The notes beneath the pieces were generated by a model, which searched no databases, was not told the DNA's origin, and was given only the letters and a program-made list of their open reading frames with translations. Of a stretch of 64,000 bases of DNA, positions 40,732-52,742 are shown in pieces. Both the position numbers and the translations under genes were made by a program. Numbering within the stretch: position 1 is the first letter of the stretch; every line of letters starts with the position of its first letter. Source of the stretch: Acanthacorydalis orientalis (lineage: Eukaryota; Arthropoda; Insecta; Megaloptera; Corydalidae); the NCBI GenBank assembly GCA_034766995.1, contig CM068317.1:27512501-27576500 (forward strand), read 5' to 3'.

Positions 40732-41236
40732 CAACGCTGGGCAAACAGCGGCTCCCAAATCTACTCTGTGCGGCTTCCGAGACAATATTGGGTTTCATTG
40801 CTATTTTTCTTAAGCTTTTATGTTAATAATCTATAGGAGAATAGTATGTGCCAATATTAAAATATTTTATATATAAATGGGTAATTCACACTATATTTTC
40901 AAATATCCATAAGAATTGTGTCCAAACTGCTATTTAAGGTGACTCTATGGTTACGGAAAATCCTTAAAAAAGATATGAAACTAAACAACTTTGTTAATTA
41001 AGTCTTATTGAATGCAATGAAACCAAATTCGAGACGGGCTACCGTGTAAATTTTCGAGAAAAATATCTTTAAAAATGTAACTTTTAACACGTCTATTGTC
41101 TCTTAGACAATAGACATGAAAATAAACATTTAAAAACATAATTTTAAAATAATGTATTCTGTTGTTCTTGAACATTAAAAAATGTATGAAAAGTATAATA
41201 TGTGGCTTCTATAATCGAAGAAATTGCCCACCCTTG
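40732..41236. mobile_element. hAT-type MITE (505 bp) with perfect 8-bp target duplication
   Basis: The ends are CAACGCTGGGCAAAC and (reverse complement) CAAGGGTGGGCAATT. The flanks are identical 8-mers, GTCTATAT at 40724-40731 and 41237-41244. Subterminal sequences are GC-richer (GCGGCTCCCAAA, TGTGGCTTCTATAA in reverse). No transposase is encoded. Confidence 0.85.
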
Positions 41237-41446
41237 GTCTATATGTTTGATTAAAAAATCAGTTACAATATTACTAATATTTCTATTCATTGAATTTTTA
41301 AATTTGTTGTAAAAGTGCTGTTATTTTTTTAATTGTATGTAATTAGGTTATTTTTCAGTGTAAAATATTTAATAATTTTCTTAAGTGTATTTTATGGATT
41401 TTAGACGTGTGCTTTTTCGTTTTTTTAATGATGATCTCTGAAAATC

Positions 41447-41451
<5 letters not shown>

Positions 41452-41527
<76 letters not shown>
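41452..41527. repeat. (TA)n microsatellite
   Basis: 76-bp TA run. Confidence 0.97.
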
Positions 41528-41529
<2 letters not shown>

Positions 41530-41685
41530 CTGATTGTGATTCATATAAGATGATTAATATTACAAAAAAGGAGTGTTTCTAAAACTTCATCAAACGTACC
41601 ATGAATATTTTGTGTTGTTTACTAATGAAGATTTAACACTTCAGAAAAATTAACTTATTTCTTTTTGATCTGCTTATAGATAGTG

Positions 41686-41733
41686 TCTCACTCTCTCTCT
41701 CTCTCTATATATATATGTATATATATACATATA

Positions 41734-41770
<37 letters not shown>
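41686..41770. repeat. (CT)n then (TA)n composite
   Basis: A short CT block grades into TA with ACAT and GCAT interruptions. Confidence 0.95.
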
Positions 41771-41774
<4 letters not shown>

Positions 41775-42738
41775 TAAGTGGTTATTGTGGAAATATCACT
41801 CATCTTTAAGCACATTTAAATATTTTTTGTAACACATGAGGTATATTTAATTTCAGTTTAGATGTGGTTATTAACCAGCCTCTTCTTAGAGAAATTATGT
41901 CCTAATATCTGTTCACCAGGCATGCTTTTTTCGTTTAAGTCAATAAGGTCTTAACTGTCCATTCTGATATTCAAATGATACAGAGTATACATTTTTTTAT
42001 GTAGTAAGTACTCAGTGTAAATAGCACGTTATTGTGAATGTTTTATTTAAAATTGTTTCGTTTATTGCAATTCACAGAATTGGATACACTATTTCGACTC
42101 AGAAAATAAACAATAGTTGGTGAAATTTCATTGAAACGAATCTTTTCATACACGAAAAACAAATGTATTCTTATGTGGTAAATGTATGTTTACATTTTGT
42201 TTTGGAATTCAGGCGTGATTTATTGAGAATTTTTAAAAGAAACAATATATTCTAAGAAGAAATGAAAAACAAATTTAAAAATTAAGCATATATGATTTTT
42301 TTTTTATTATTTTACAAAACGATATAAAAAATCGTACTACTAACAAATACAAAAATTAAATTTTTAACTGATTTTATATCCTTTTTCAGTTCAGATGTAA
42401 TTATGATCGCATCTTTTCTAATAGTTGGAATATCTCATAGGTTTATGTTTTACATCTGGCGGTTTGGAAAAAGCATTGAACTTTTGGTGCAAAAATTAAT
42501 TTTTGAATTTTTGCTCATATAGATCTAAAAAACGGATTTCACACCGGGAAGAATATATTTTAGATTGGTTCGTAATTTACGATGAATTACAAATTAAAAA
42601 TTTAAGATTTGCCCTTACATACTTTACACAAATTTTGATATGACGTAGAAGTCATATTAGTGATGCTTCCATAAACATGTGTACTTCTAATTTAAAATTG
42701 GAAAAAATATATTAAAGGATAATTATATAAAAGAATGG

Positions 42739-42782
<44 letters not shown>

Positions 42783-43302
42783 TAACTCAATTAAATTTAT
42801 ATTTGTTTTAAACTATATTTACATTTGATATAAACAGTGGAACCCGTTTAGCGTTAACTGATATTATTAGACAGGTTCCAGTTATGATTAACAAATGATT
42901 GTAATATTATTTGTTCTCAGCGCGGGTATATGCTGTGTACTGATTCCTTTCTATTATTCATGAGAATGAGAAAAAAATTATATATTTTCGAATAAAAATA
43001 TTAAACTCTTATGTATTTATTTTTACTCTTGTTATGTATTTCTTTATTTAATTCTTATTTACTTTTGTGAACGAACTTGAGTAAAACAATAAAATCTAAA
43101 AATACATTAAAATTATTTAGCGGAAGATTGATTATACTAGATTAAATAAAAAAAATAAAAAGGAAAGATCATTAATACTTCTTGAAAGCTAGTTGGTCAT
43201 TGTTTATAAACATTTACACGTTCTATGTAAATATTTTTAAAAGGAAATCAAATCTTAAAATAAACTGCTTTTTTTACCTATTATTACATTTTACACGTAC
43301 AT
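41771..43302. other. AT-rich sequence with one TA run
   Basis: A TA run lies at about 42740-42771. A CAGTGGAACCCG string at 42836 resembles a pogo-type terminus but has no partner. No gene seen. Confidence 0.4.

Positions 43303-43342
<40 letters not shown>
43303..43342. repeat. (TA)n-(GA)n composite
   Basis: TA followed directly by GA dinucleotides on the plus strand. Confidence 0.95.
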
Positions 43343-43344
<2 letters not shown>

Positions 43345-43753
43345 CAAAAGTGATCGGTTTCAACGTTCATAGGAAAACCCAAGCATAATCAAATTGCATC
43401 TATAATAGACTGCCCCTTGTTTTCATTTCAGTTGTACTTGTTTCAAATATTCCATTCCATGAATGAAACTATTTCAAAGTTTCTATTATGAATCATTCAT
43501 CGAAACAACCATTATATGATTGTCAAGTTAGGAAAAAGCGTAAAATAGAAACCCAAAATATGATTCAGAAAAAATTACAATGTCAATGTGGACAAGTGTA
43601 ATATCTTCAATTTATTTCAATCCTTTTATAAAAATGTATATATAGAGTATTATTTTAACTATATATTTCTGTTATATTTCTAAAAAACAAAACATTAGTA
43701 ATTGTTTCGTCTAATAAGTAATTGTTTTCTGAAATAGTGTAATTAAGTAAGTA
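43343..43753. other. Spacer before piggyBac element
   Basis: It holds a short ATG frame at about 43490 with a CQCGQ end, too short to interpret. Confidence 0.3.
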
Positions 43754-43757
43754 TTAA

Positions 43758-44700
43758 CCCTATGCACTCCGTTGGCTCCGCTATGGGGACAAGCGCAATT
43801 TGCAAAGAAAACTGAAATGCCACTTGACAGGTACTATAAAAAGAAACAGAACAGGTGTTCTAATTTTACTAAAGAAGGTAAGGTTTTCAAAAAAAGGACT
43901 GTTGCACATAAAAAGCAAAATACAATACTCTTAGTTTGGAAAGATAAAAGAATTGTAACTCTATTGAGTAACTGGCATAATACTAGAATGATAATTAGAA
44001 AAACATTTATACGAAGAGGTGCAGAACAAGTCATCAAAAAGCCAAATGTTGTTCTCAGCTACACGAAATCAATGGGTGGCGTTGATCGGGCAGATCACTA
44101 TGCGTCAAGTTATTGCTTTTTGAGAAAATCAATTAAATGGTGGGGGAAATTGTTCTTTTGAGGAATGGAAATATCTGTTATTAATTCATACATTCTCTAT
44201 CAAACTGTAAAACATAACAAAAACGAAATTACTACTGACACACTTCAAATATCGAAAACTCTTAATTGATCAACCAATAGGACATTTTCGCCAGGAGAGA
44301 ATAAGAGCTTCTACTTCCATCTCTGAAATTAAGTTATATTTTAAGCTTCACATAATGAGAAAATGTGAAAATAGGGATTGTGTTGTATGTTCCAAGAGAA
44401 TGGAAAATGGCGGGAGACGTCAAACGAGTGATTAGTGCGATACTTGTCTAAATAAACCCAGAATGCACATGGGAGACTGTTTTCAAAGGTACCATTACAA
44501 ATTGCAATTACAAAATGTAAAATTCAAGCTTTATTTACATTAGAACAAAGCACACTTACAAAATAAATAAAAATAAATAAATTCATAAGCACTTGTACTT
44601 TTTTCCTTTCATAACAAAACTTCCCTTTTCCAAAAGCTTCATTGTAAGAGTGTTAAAGTTGCAGGTCGATAATATCAAAAAATGCTCGGAGTGCAAAGGG
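43758..44700 (+). mobile_element. piggyBac-family element, internally deleted (943 bp)
   Basis: Both flanks are TTAA (43754-43757, 44701-44704). The ends CCCTATGCACTCCG and (reverse complement) CCCTTTGCACTCCG are matching TIRs. An open frame (43772-44161) carries the C-terminal part of a piggyBac/PGBD transposase, with LVWKDKRIVTLLSNWHNT, then VLSYTKSMGGVDRADHYAS and RKSIKWWGKLFF. It stops at a TGA where Trp is expected. Text resumes as GMEISVINSYILYQTVKHNK and, after a frameshift, a cysteine-rich tail (CENRDCVVC..CDTC..). The N-terminal two-thirds, including the first catalytic Asp residues, is deleted, so the copy cannot be autonomous. Confidence 0.9.
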
Positions 44701-44704
44701 TTAA

Positions 44705-45425
44705 AATACCATACTTTTAAAATATGTGACTACTACTAATTATCTGAGAAATCTTTCGTGCCTGTCTATTTGCTAAGTGTGTGGGCATGAACGTATGTTT
44801 AAATAACAGCATTTATATTATTCAGTTTAACAAATTTTCTTGTAAATTTCCGTTTGTCTTAAAAATGTTATGCAATGCAAGAACTGTGAAATTGTAATTA
44901 GAACGAATTGGACACAATAATTAATTTTAATTTGCATACATAAGTTAAATTGTCACTACAGTACAGAAAATATCTGTTCATCATTTTATGTACTCATATA
45001 TCATCCTGTATGAGATATTTAGCTAAAATATCTGAACTACTTTGCAAGAAAATACTTTAATAATTTTTGTAAAGATAAGTTATAGTCTTTAATGTACTTT
45101 ATTTGATAAAATTGTTTTTATATATTAATTGATGGACATGATACGATTATGTAAAGATGTTTTTGTAAATACGTTTTGTAATACGTTTTTTTAATAATTC
45201 ATATATCTTTTATTTATTTTGTTAAAGATATTATAAATTATTCATCTTTATAAATGTATAAATAATTTGATGTTTTTATTTTAGTTTTAGTTAATGTTAA
45301 TTGTATCAACTGTTACAAATGAATTTATTTCTCTTATTCTTGAGGTCACTATTCTTTGTTTTTGTGTCTCCATTACTGATTTTGTCTTTTGACAACTTGA
45401 AGTCGAAAGACGTAACAATGGAAGA

Positions 45426-45429
<4 letters not shown>
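44705..45429. other. AT-rich spacer, no feature
   Basis: Nothing recognised. Confidence 0.4.

Positions 45430-45477
<48 letters not shown>
45430..45477. repeat. (TA)n microsatellite
   Basis: 48-bp TA run. Confidence 0.96.
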
Positions 45478-45485
<8 letters not shown>

Positions 45486-45620
45486 TAAATTATATTATTT
45501 ACATATTTGAAACCATTTTAGTATGAAAAAATATATGACCAAAACATTTACTCAAAGAGTAATAGTTGAAAAATAAATCCAACAAAATTAATAGAACAAC
45601 ATCCATACATACACAGACAT

Positions 45621-45628
45621 TATATATA

Positions 45629-45669
<41 letters not shown>
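45621..45669. repeat. (TA)n microsatellite
   Basis: TA run with one TTTA interruption, abutting the non-LTR scrap. Confidence 0.96.
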
Positions 45670-45671
<2 letters not shown>

Positions 45672-46058
45672 TAATGCTAAAACAATGCAAGGACGACAAG
45701 AAAGCGCAGAAAAGTATACAAAAATGTGTTAGGAATAACAAAACAAAAAAAAGAATAGGATGGAATGCAAAAATAAACTGGAGTTACAGACATTAGACGA
45801 GTGAAAAGGTTGAAATGGCATTGAAGGGAACACATTGTAAGAGAAGATAATCGATGTACAACAGAAATTATTAATTGAGAACCAAGAAATTTAAAAAAGC
45901 CCTAGAAAATGATAAATGAACACATGGAATAAGGTCACAAGAAAATTTATTGGAAATTTATGAAAATGAAAGATTGAATTGTTCGAAATGGAAAGTTTTC
46001 GATGAGCCCTTAATTCAGGAGTGGATCGAAAAGTACTTATTATAATAATAATGATGAT
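45670..46058 (+). mobile_element. 3' scrap of a non-LTR retrotransposon
   Basis: Shifting frames give RRVKRLKWHWREHIVREDNR, then TTEIIN.EPRNLKKP, and a final KWKVFDEPLIQEWIEK. These match the extreme C-terminus of endonuclease/reverse-transcriptase proteins of non-LTR retrotransposons, where LKWQWAGHIAR..DGRW and W.EAFIQQWI are conserved. The scrap ends in a short ATA/ATG repeat (about 46035-46055), as such 3' ends often do. No RT core is present. Confidence 0.55.
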
Positions 46059-46261
46059 TATATATATATATATATAGTTTCGATTATAAGAATTTTAATC
46101 AAATTAAACATATTATTTTAAAGACAATATAATTTTAAGTTCATCATATTTATTTACAATAATATGCTTAAATTGTATATTATATATTTTTCTCACTGTG
46201 TTTAAATATATACGTTATCGGGTTATTTTTGGAATAAGAACAGTAAAAGAAAGATTAATTT

Positions 46262-46871
46262 AGTGATGAAATGCAATGAAAACAGTGGACTGAATGCGGT
46301 GAAACGGCTCCGCAGAAGGTACATGTGGTTCACTCGGCTGAAAAGGTGATGGGGTCAGTTTTTTGGGACGTGAAAAGAATTATCTCGATTGACTATTTTC
46401 AGAAGTGAGATACTGTTTCTGCCCATTACTGTGCAGAATTTTTGGAGAAGTTGAAGGAAGCGATCGTGGAAAAACGTCACGTGATGGTCAAGAAAAAACT
46501 ATTGTACATTATGGTAGTGTACAGTTCATTCAAGCGTTGTCGTTCAGCAAAAATGAGCTAAATTGAACTTTGAAGTGGTCCGCATCCATTATATCGTCTG
46601 ATTTAGATCACTTAGAATTCCATCTGTTTCCGAAACTCAAAATTTTTCTAGCGGGAAAGCGATTTAGGTCAAATGAAGAGGCGACAGATGCCGTAACCGG
46701 CTGTTTCGAGGACCTCCAAGAAACCCACTTACAGGAGGGAATTGTGAAGCCGGAGAAACGTTGAGGCAAGTGCATTGAGCTATAAGGCGATAATGTCGAA
46801 AAATAATGAAACAGAAATTGTTGTCTCTAATATCGATCCAAGTTACTCTTGAAACCACCCTCGTATATACA
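46262..46871 (+). mobile_element. Mariner right half, same family as 366-1421
   Basis: It begins inside the transposase (WTECGETAPQKVHVVHSAEK) and runs through VMGSVFWDVKRIISIDYFQK, AHYCAEFLEKLKEAIVEKR, and LDHLEFHLFPKLKIFLAGKRF, then a tail. It ends at a complete right TIR (reverse complement ACGAGGGTGGTTTCAAGAGT). The left half is missing. Stops and frameshifts are fewer than in the first copy. Confidence 0.82.
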
Positions 46872-46885
46872 GACACGAATTTACA

Positions 46886-46903
46886 TATCTATCTATCTCT
46901 CTC

Positions 46904-46989
<86 letters not shown>
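46886..46989. repeat. (TATC)/(TC)n-(TA)n-(GA)n composite
   Basis: A microsatellite starting about 15 bases after the mariner right end. TC and GA blocks flank a central TA block and are mutually complementary. Confidence 0.96.
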
Positions 46990-47219
46990 ATGAATAACAC
47001 AAGAATCTTATTTTAAAAGTGTGAATATTTTATTGAAAATATATTAAATAAAGAGTTCTTCGAACGAGTAATATTTATTTAAAATCTCTAATAATGTGTT
47101 TTAACAGTACTGACTACTGTACAAAAATAGTTTATGCATTTTCTTATGCAGTTTAATGTATGGAATGATTCTTATTTTTTATATTTGATGTGTTCTTTGT
47201 GAACAAAAATATGTCATAG

Positions 47220-47225
<6 letters not shown>

Positions 47226-47295
<70 letters not shown>
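47226..47295. repeat. (TA)n microsatellite
   Basis: 70-bp TA run. Confidence 0.97.
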
Positions 47296-47298
<3 letters not shown>

Positions 47299-48223
47299 GT
47301 ATTTGATACATGTGTTTAAAAATTAATGTAAATATGAAATATGTGTACATGCATGCATGCGTTCATGCATTAATTGAAATTTAAATGAGTTTTTAATTTG
47401 AATACGGCCTTAAAGGTCAAATGAATATCAAAAATATAAGTCTAGCCAGGAAGGTTGGTTAGAAACATTCACATTTGATTTTAATCACAAAATCCCATCA
47501 TAAATAAGTTTCGACTTCGAATATATTCATGCATCACTGCGCGAAATTAAATTAATACAATTTAACTACTTTATGCAATAGTCTATACAAGAAAGTATTG
47601 AACTTCACTAACTTTTCAATGATCATAAAAACTTCATTCATAAACGCCGTCCATTAAAATTTATTAGTCCAGAATCCACCTTTTAGTCACGCAACATTGT
47701 CAACAGACACTAAAAAAAATGTTTCTTCTATTTCACAAATATAATATCCAAAACACATGCACTAGGGGTTAATAGTACGGAACAAAAAAGGTATTTTCTT
47801 TATAAAACGAGATAAAATATTGTTTTTTTATTTCTTGACCTAATGTAATATATGTTGCTGACAAGGATAACCATATGTTAATTATTACACGGAGTTAAAC
47901 ACAGTCGAATAAATCACGTCTCGTGCTGTGATATACAAACACCAAGTGGATATTTTTCCGTATTTACGAATGGAAGTTTTCGAAAATATTTCGGTAATTG
48001 ATTGTCTTTAATAAACTAATATTAATAGTTTTACAAAACATAAAATATCTGTGTTAATTATCAGTAAAACTTGTTTACTATATTCGAAATGACGTTTATA
48101 GGTTAGAAAGTAAGAAAAGACGCGCATGTGTTCATACAATGCTTGTTTTCTAGAAGCATTCAATATAATTCTTCGCTTACGACACATACATACATGAATG
48201 TTTATATACAAAATACATACATC

Positions 48224-48225
<2 letters not shown>
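47296..48225. other. AT-rich spacer, no feature
   Basis: It contains a GCATGCATGC string near 47351. No gene or element seen. Confidence 0.4.
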
Positions 48226-48278
<53 letters not shown>

Positions 48279-48280
48279 TA
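48226..48280. repeat. (TA)n microsatellite
   Basis: TA run flanked by CATA and GTAT units. Confidence 0.95.
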
Positions 48281-51200
48281 TTATGTATTTGTATATGTAT
48301 ATGCATATGTATGTATGTATAAATCCATGACAAATAATTATTGTACAGCGAATATGTATGTAACTAGATTGTTGGTTTATTTAAATAAAAATATTGACAG
48401 TAGTTCTTTAAAAATATTGACATTATTTTCTTATACTTGATTACAGTAAAAAATATAAATTTAAAAGTAATCATTAGTGAATATTGGAACAAATTTTAAC
48501 AATTTCTGTAATACAGTAGTTAAACATTTTGTTAATATCTAGGCATTAGTTATTTTTACTTTTTCTTATTCATTTACTTTCACTTTGTAATCAACCTAAT
48601 ATATTTTCTAGAAGCTAGAGGTGTAAATTTCCATGTTTTCAAAAAGTAGTTTCTGTAACTTAGTTTAGCTTAATAATTGTTATTATTTACTCTTTTTCTT
48701 TAATTTACTGAAAAGACGTTAATTTAGATTTATTTCCAAGTATCGACAGTCCTGGATTGTCACAGTCGCTTGAAGTTATAATATATTTATTTCATACTTG
48801 AAAGAATAATAAAGGATTTCTTTAAATTATTCCAGAAAAATATGTCGAGAACGATATTTCTAATTACTGTGAATTTTTTCTCGACTATTTTTGTGATTTT
48901 ATTTTTAAATGATTAATTAAATATTTTTACTTATTGTTTTGCGTATAAAAGTTTGACAGTTTCTAACAAAATTCATCATTGTCTTGTTGAACTCACTTTT
49001 GTATTTTATTTGTGTGTTTTATTTGTAAAAATTTCATAAATATCGACATTTGGTTTGTTTATGCAAAGAAGTTTTTTTTAAAATCAGTATATTTTTTTCA
49101 TATAGTTAAATACTATTTTTTTCCCCATTTTATTAGTGATAACAGGAAACCGTTTTCCGTGTTTTTGAATTAATTTACAGTTCAAATATAATTGTCTTGT
49201 AAGTAATTAGAATAAGTTTAGTTTACTTTTTATCATAAAGGGATTCATTTATACCTTTTTCTAGGTTAGTATTTTATCTTTTGTGTAAGGTATTATTTTT
49301 CTTTTTAATGTATGTTTTTACACCGTTATAAAAATGAATTGAAATATTCGTGTGTTTATAAAAAGTCACATCAGCGAGAAAAGTATTTTGTTCTGTTTTG
49401 AGGTATGGGCAGGTTTTAGTCTAGAGTCACTGATTTAATAGCTTGATATTTTTTTATCAATTTCTTTTTATATAATTTATCAATAGTCTTCAATAATTAA
49501 TTTTTTTTCGATCATTTTTTGTATGATAAATATAGTTTTCAAATCTACAAACTTGTTTATTTCATCTCTTTTATTGTTTATAGTTACTTTGATTGTTTTC
49601 AATTGAAAATAAATCATTTTTCATTTGTTCAAATTTTTAATATTTATATATTAAAATTTTACATCATTTCTATATTTCTAAAGGATGGTTACGTTAATTA
49701 AATTATTAATTTATTAATAAAGAACTCTCGTGTATTAATTAGTATTTTAAAAATTAGTTGTTTCTTTTTTTTGTGGAAGCATTTTGAAATAAATTAATGA
49801 AATCAGCTTTTCTTCTCCGAAATCTGCCACTTTAAGGAATTATAAATATGCTTTAGAATTAGGAATTTTTTCGTGAATCTGTATTATTTGTTGTAAATAA
49901 ACGCATACATTTTTATTTACTTATTGTTTTTTGATTTACGTTTAATATGACTTATTATTTTTTCTAAAAACTAAAAAGTAATGTAATGTAAATTTTCTTA
50001 AATATTTAAATTATTAATCGGTCCAGTGTAATATTTTACATTAGTCGTTACCAAATCATGAAATATATTCAACCATTTGTTTACATCCCCAGTAGGTAAT
50101 TTTTAAATGTAAATACTATCAAATTAAAATATCTTCTAATAATAAAAATGATTAATAAGGCACTAATGAAGCATTTAATATACATAATACATTTAGGGAA
50201 TGCGTTTTTCAGATAATTTAGATGGAAATGTCAAAAGTACTACACCGTGTCTAATAATTGTACAATTATCTCCCTATACATTATGCAACTGTTGCGTTTT
50301 TTGTAATATTTATGTATTTATGATTTTTGAATCAACAATGCACAGTAGTAGATCATTAGTAAAATTTTACATGTCTTCAGTGGCAGATACACTATGGGTT
50401 ATAAATCATTGTTATACAGAAGTTTGATAGAGATTTTTGAGGCTAATGGAGATATTGGAGATTTTAAGTTTGAGGAAAATTATTTTTAAAATATGATTTT
50501 TTTAATTACTTTTTTATTCTGAATAAATCTGGTATTAAAAATGTGATTAGTAAGATTGTAGTGATTACTATAATTTTAAATATAATATTCTCTGCAAAGT
50601 TGTATTATTTATTTCGTTATTTTAAGTTAACATTTAAAGAAAGAAATAAATCTTATTTTATAATTAACATGAATTAATTTATTAAAATTGTATAAATAAA
50701 ATAAAAATGAAAAAACATATATTTTTGGAATGCAGCTTTGATAATATCAAAATAAACAGATTTTTATCTAAAAGATAGAGAATAGTAAATACGGTCATAA
50801 CGAACTGGTATCACAGAATAATTCCTACTCTTTTATAGAATACACTATAAAAAATCATTCAACAGCTGTGGAGCTTAGTATCGATTGCGATGGAGCATTT
50901 TTGATTGGTTCACAATAATAGATAATTAGAAATGATCCCGCCTATTGTACCGTAGTAATTGTTCAATTAACATGCATATTATCTGAAATGTGATAAAAAT
51001 GTATCGTGTGAAAACACAGATTGATCTTGAGTATGTATTTTATATGACAGTGTTGTGTTTATGTGACAACAAAAAAATAACTGGAGTTTTTTCGAACGTC
51101 ATTCGTGTGTTTTTGAAAGATTAATTTATGAACACTAAAAAAACTAAATGTTGTGGTTTTCTAAAATGATTTGTATGGATTTTTTTTATTATAAATCTCA

Positions 51201-51478
51201 ATTGTGACACGTCCACTACCATTATCCTTAATATTATGGTTAAGAATAAGTGCAATGTTTGGCTGTAGAAATTTTAATACTTTTTTTTTATTTAAAACGA
51301 TAAATATGTACGTTGTAAAATATTGTTTGATTGTTATGCATCATAAATAACCTCAGTTTGATTCCATTGTAGTGTATACATAGGTTTCATAAAAGAAAAC
51401 AGTAAAAAATAATAGAATACCTTATTTATGGTATTATAATAATTTAATAATATAAATAAATTGTAATAATTGTTAAAA
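48281..51478. other. T-rich region without supported gene
   Basis: From about 48.6 to 50.1 kb the plus strand is visibly T-rich. A 75-codon ATG frame at 50200-50427 follows a TTTTTCAG string but has no recognisable motif. The region just before 51479 should hold the promoter of the unidentified gene. Confidence 0.4.
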
Positions 51479-51674
51479 ATGAGTGCTTCAAAACAGTCTT
51501 CACATAGGAGCAGCAACAGCAACAGCAGCAACAATCTCAGTCTCAGTGCAAAATTATCATTGGGAATCCGTACCTCTAAATCAGCCGAACTACCAAAACG
51601 AGCGCCGACGGCGTTGGCCGAAATGAGTAGATTAGCAGCTGGTGTTGTTGCAGTAGCAAGTGGCTCCGCTACTG
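51479..51674 (+). CDS. Putative first coding exon of an unidentified gene
   Basis: ATG at 51479 is the first after an in-frame TAA at 51467. The 65 complete codons start with a Ser/Asn-rich stretch (SSHRSSNSNSSNN, residues 7-19) followed by a more complex segment (KLSLGIRTSKSAELPKRAP, then TALAEMSRLAAGVVAVASGS). The exon ends ACTG before GTACGT, a good donor, leaving phase 1. Base composition is clearly richer in G and C than the surroundings, and codon use looks coding. I do not recognise the protein. The phase matches the candidate exon at 54188. Confidence 0.5.
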
Positions 51675-51834
51675 GTACGTGTCTAAAAAAGTAATTTTGT
51701 AAATTTGTATGTAGATTTCATACTTACCAACTACAAAATATCTTCCTTTAATATGATTTCTTAATTGTTTATGTAGTTTTGATTATTTTTATTATATACT
51801 GTTTATTTTATTGATTATTGACGAATAGTGAAAT

Positions 51835-52090
<256 letters not shown>

Positions 52091-52311
52091 AAAATAATAT
52101 AAATAAAAAAATATTAATTAATACAATAAGAAAGTGAATGAATATAATTTAGATCAGTGGTGTAAAACTCATATATGAACACGGGCCACCAAATTCAGTG
52201 TAAGAGTGTCTGCGGATCGCAGACAAAAAAAGTCACACCACAAACAAAAAAGGTCTTTTATTTTGTAAATTGTAAATGATAAATAGATATAATTGTCATT
52301 GTTGAATGTGG

Positions 52312-52316
<5 letters not shown>

Positions 52317-52389
<73 letters not shown>
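52317..52389. repeat. (TA)n inside the hAT element
   Basis: 73-bp TA run between the left end and the GC-rich insert. Confidence 0.96.
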
Positions 52390-52393
<4 letters not shown>

Positions 52394-52528
52394 ATTAAAT
52401 ATGGTGCTGTGGTTTTGAGTTTGCTGTCATATATTGTATTGTGTTTCCTGGATACCGTTATATAAAAAAAAAGAAAATACATAGTAACAAAAATATATAA
52501 AATAATGGTTAACAAAGTTGACCCATAA

Positions 52529-52742
52529 CACGACAACGGGCACTTGGGTTGTGGGTACCGGGCTTCTCTCTCCCCCCCCCGTAAACTGTCATGGGTTTTT
52601 CCACCAACTACTGCTCGAACTGTGCCTTTCGCTCTCCTCAATACTTGGGGATCGAGCAACTCCACCAGCTCAAGTTATAGGTCTCGTACCTCGCACGTTG
52701 ACCTGTAGTGATCTTCGCGTTGGCACAACTGTATCGTTTTTT
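52529..52742. other. GC-rich insert nested in the hAT element
   Basis: This 214-bp block has far more G and C than anything nearby, including a run of 10 C residues at 52563. It is flanked by identical 11-mers, TTGACCCATAA at 52518-52528 and 52743-52753, which look like a target duplication. The plus-strand right end has a short T run. I tried to read it as rRNA, tRNA or protein without success. Confidence 0.5.

Noticed and set aside
42836..42900. CAGTGGAACCCG, similar to pogo/Tigger termini
   Set aside because: No partner terminus and no transposase nearby.
43491..43602. Short frame from ATG at 43491 ending in CQCGQV
   Set aside because: Only 37 codons, no splice or homology support.
50200..50427. 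75-codon plus-strand ATG frame preceded by TTTTTCAG
   Set aside because: Composition is more balanced than most chance frames, but there is no recognisable motif and no joining exon. Left open, not called.
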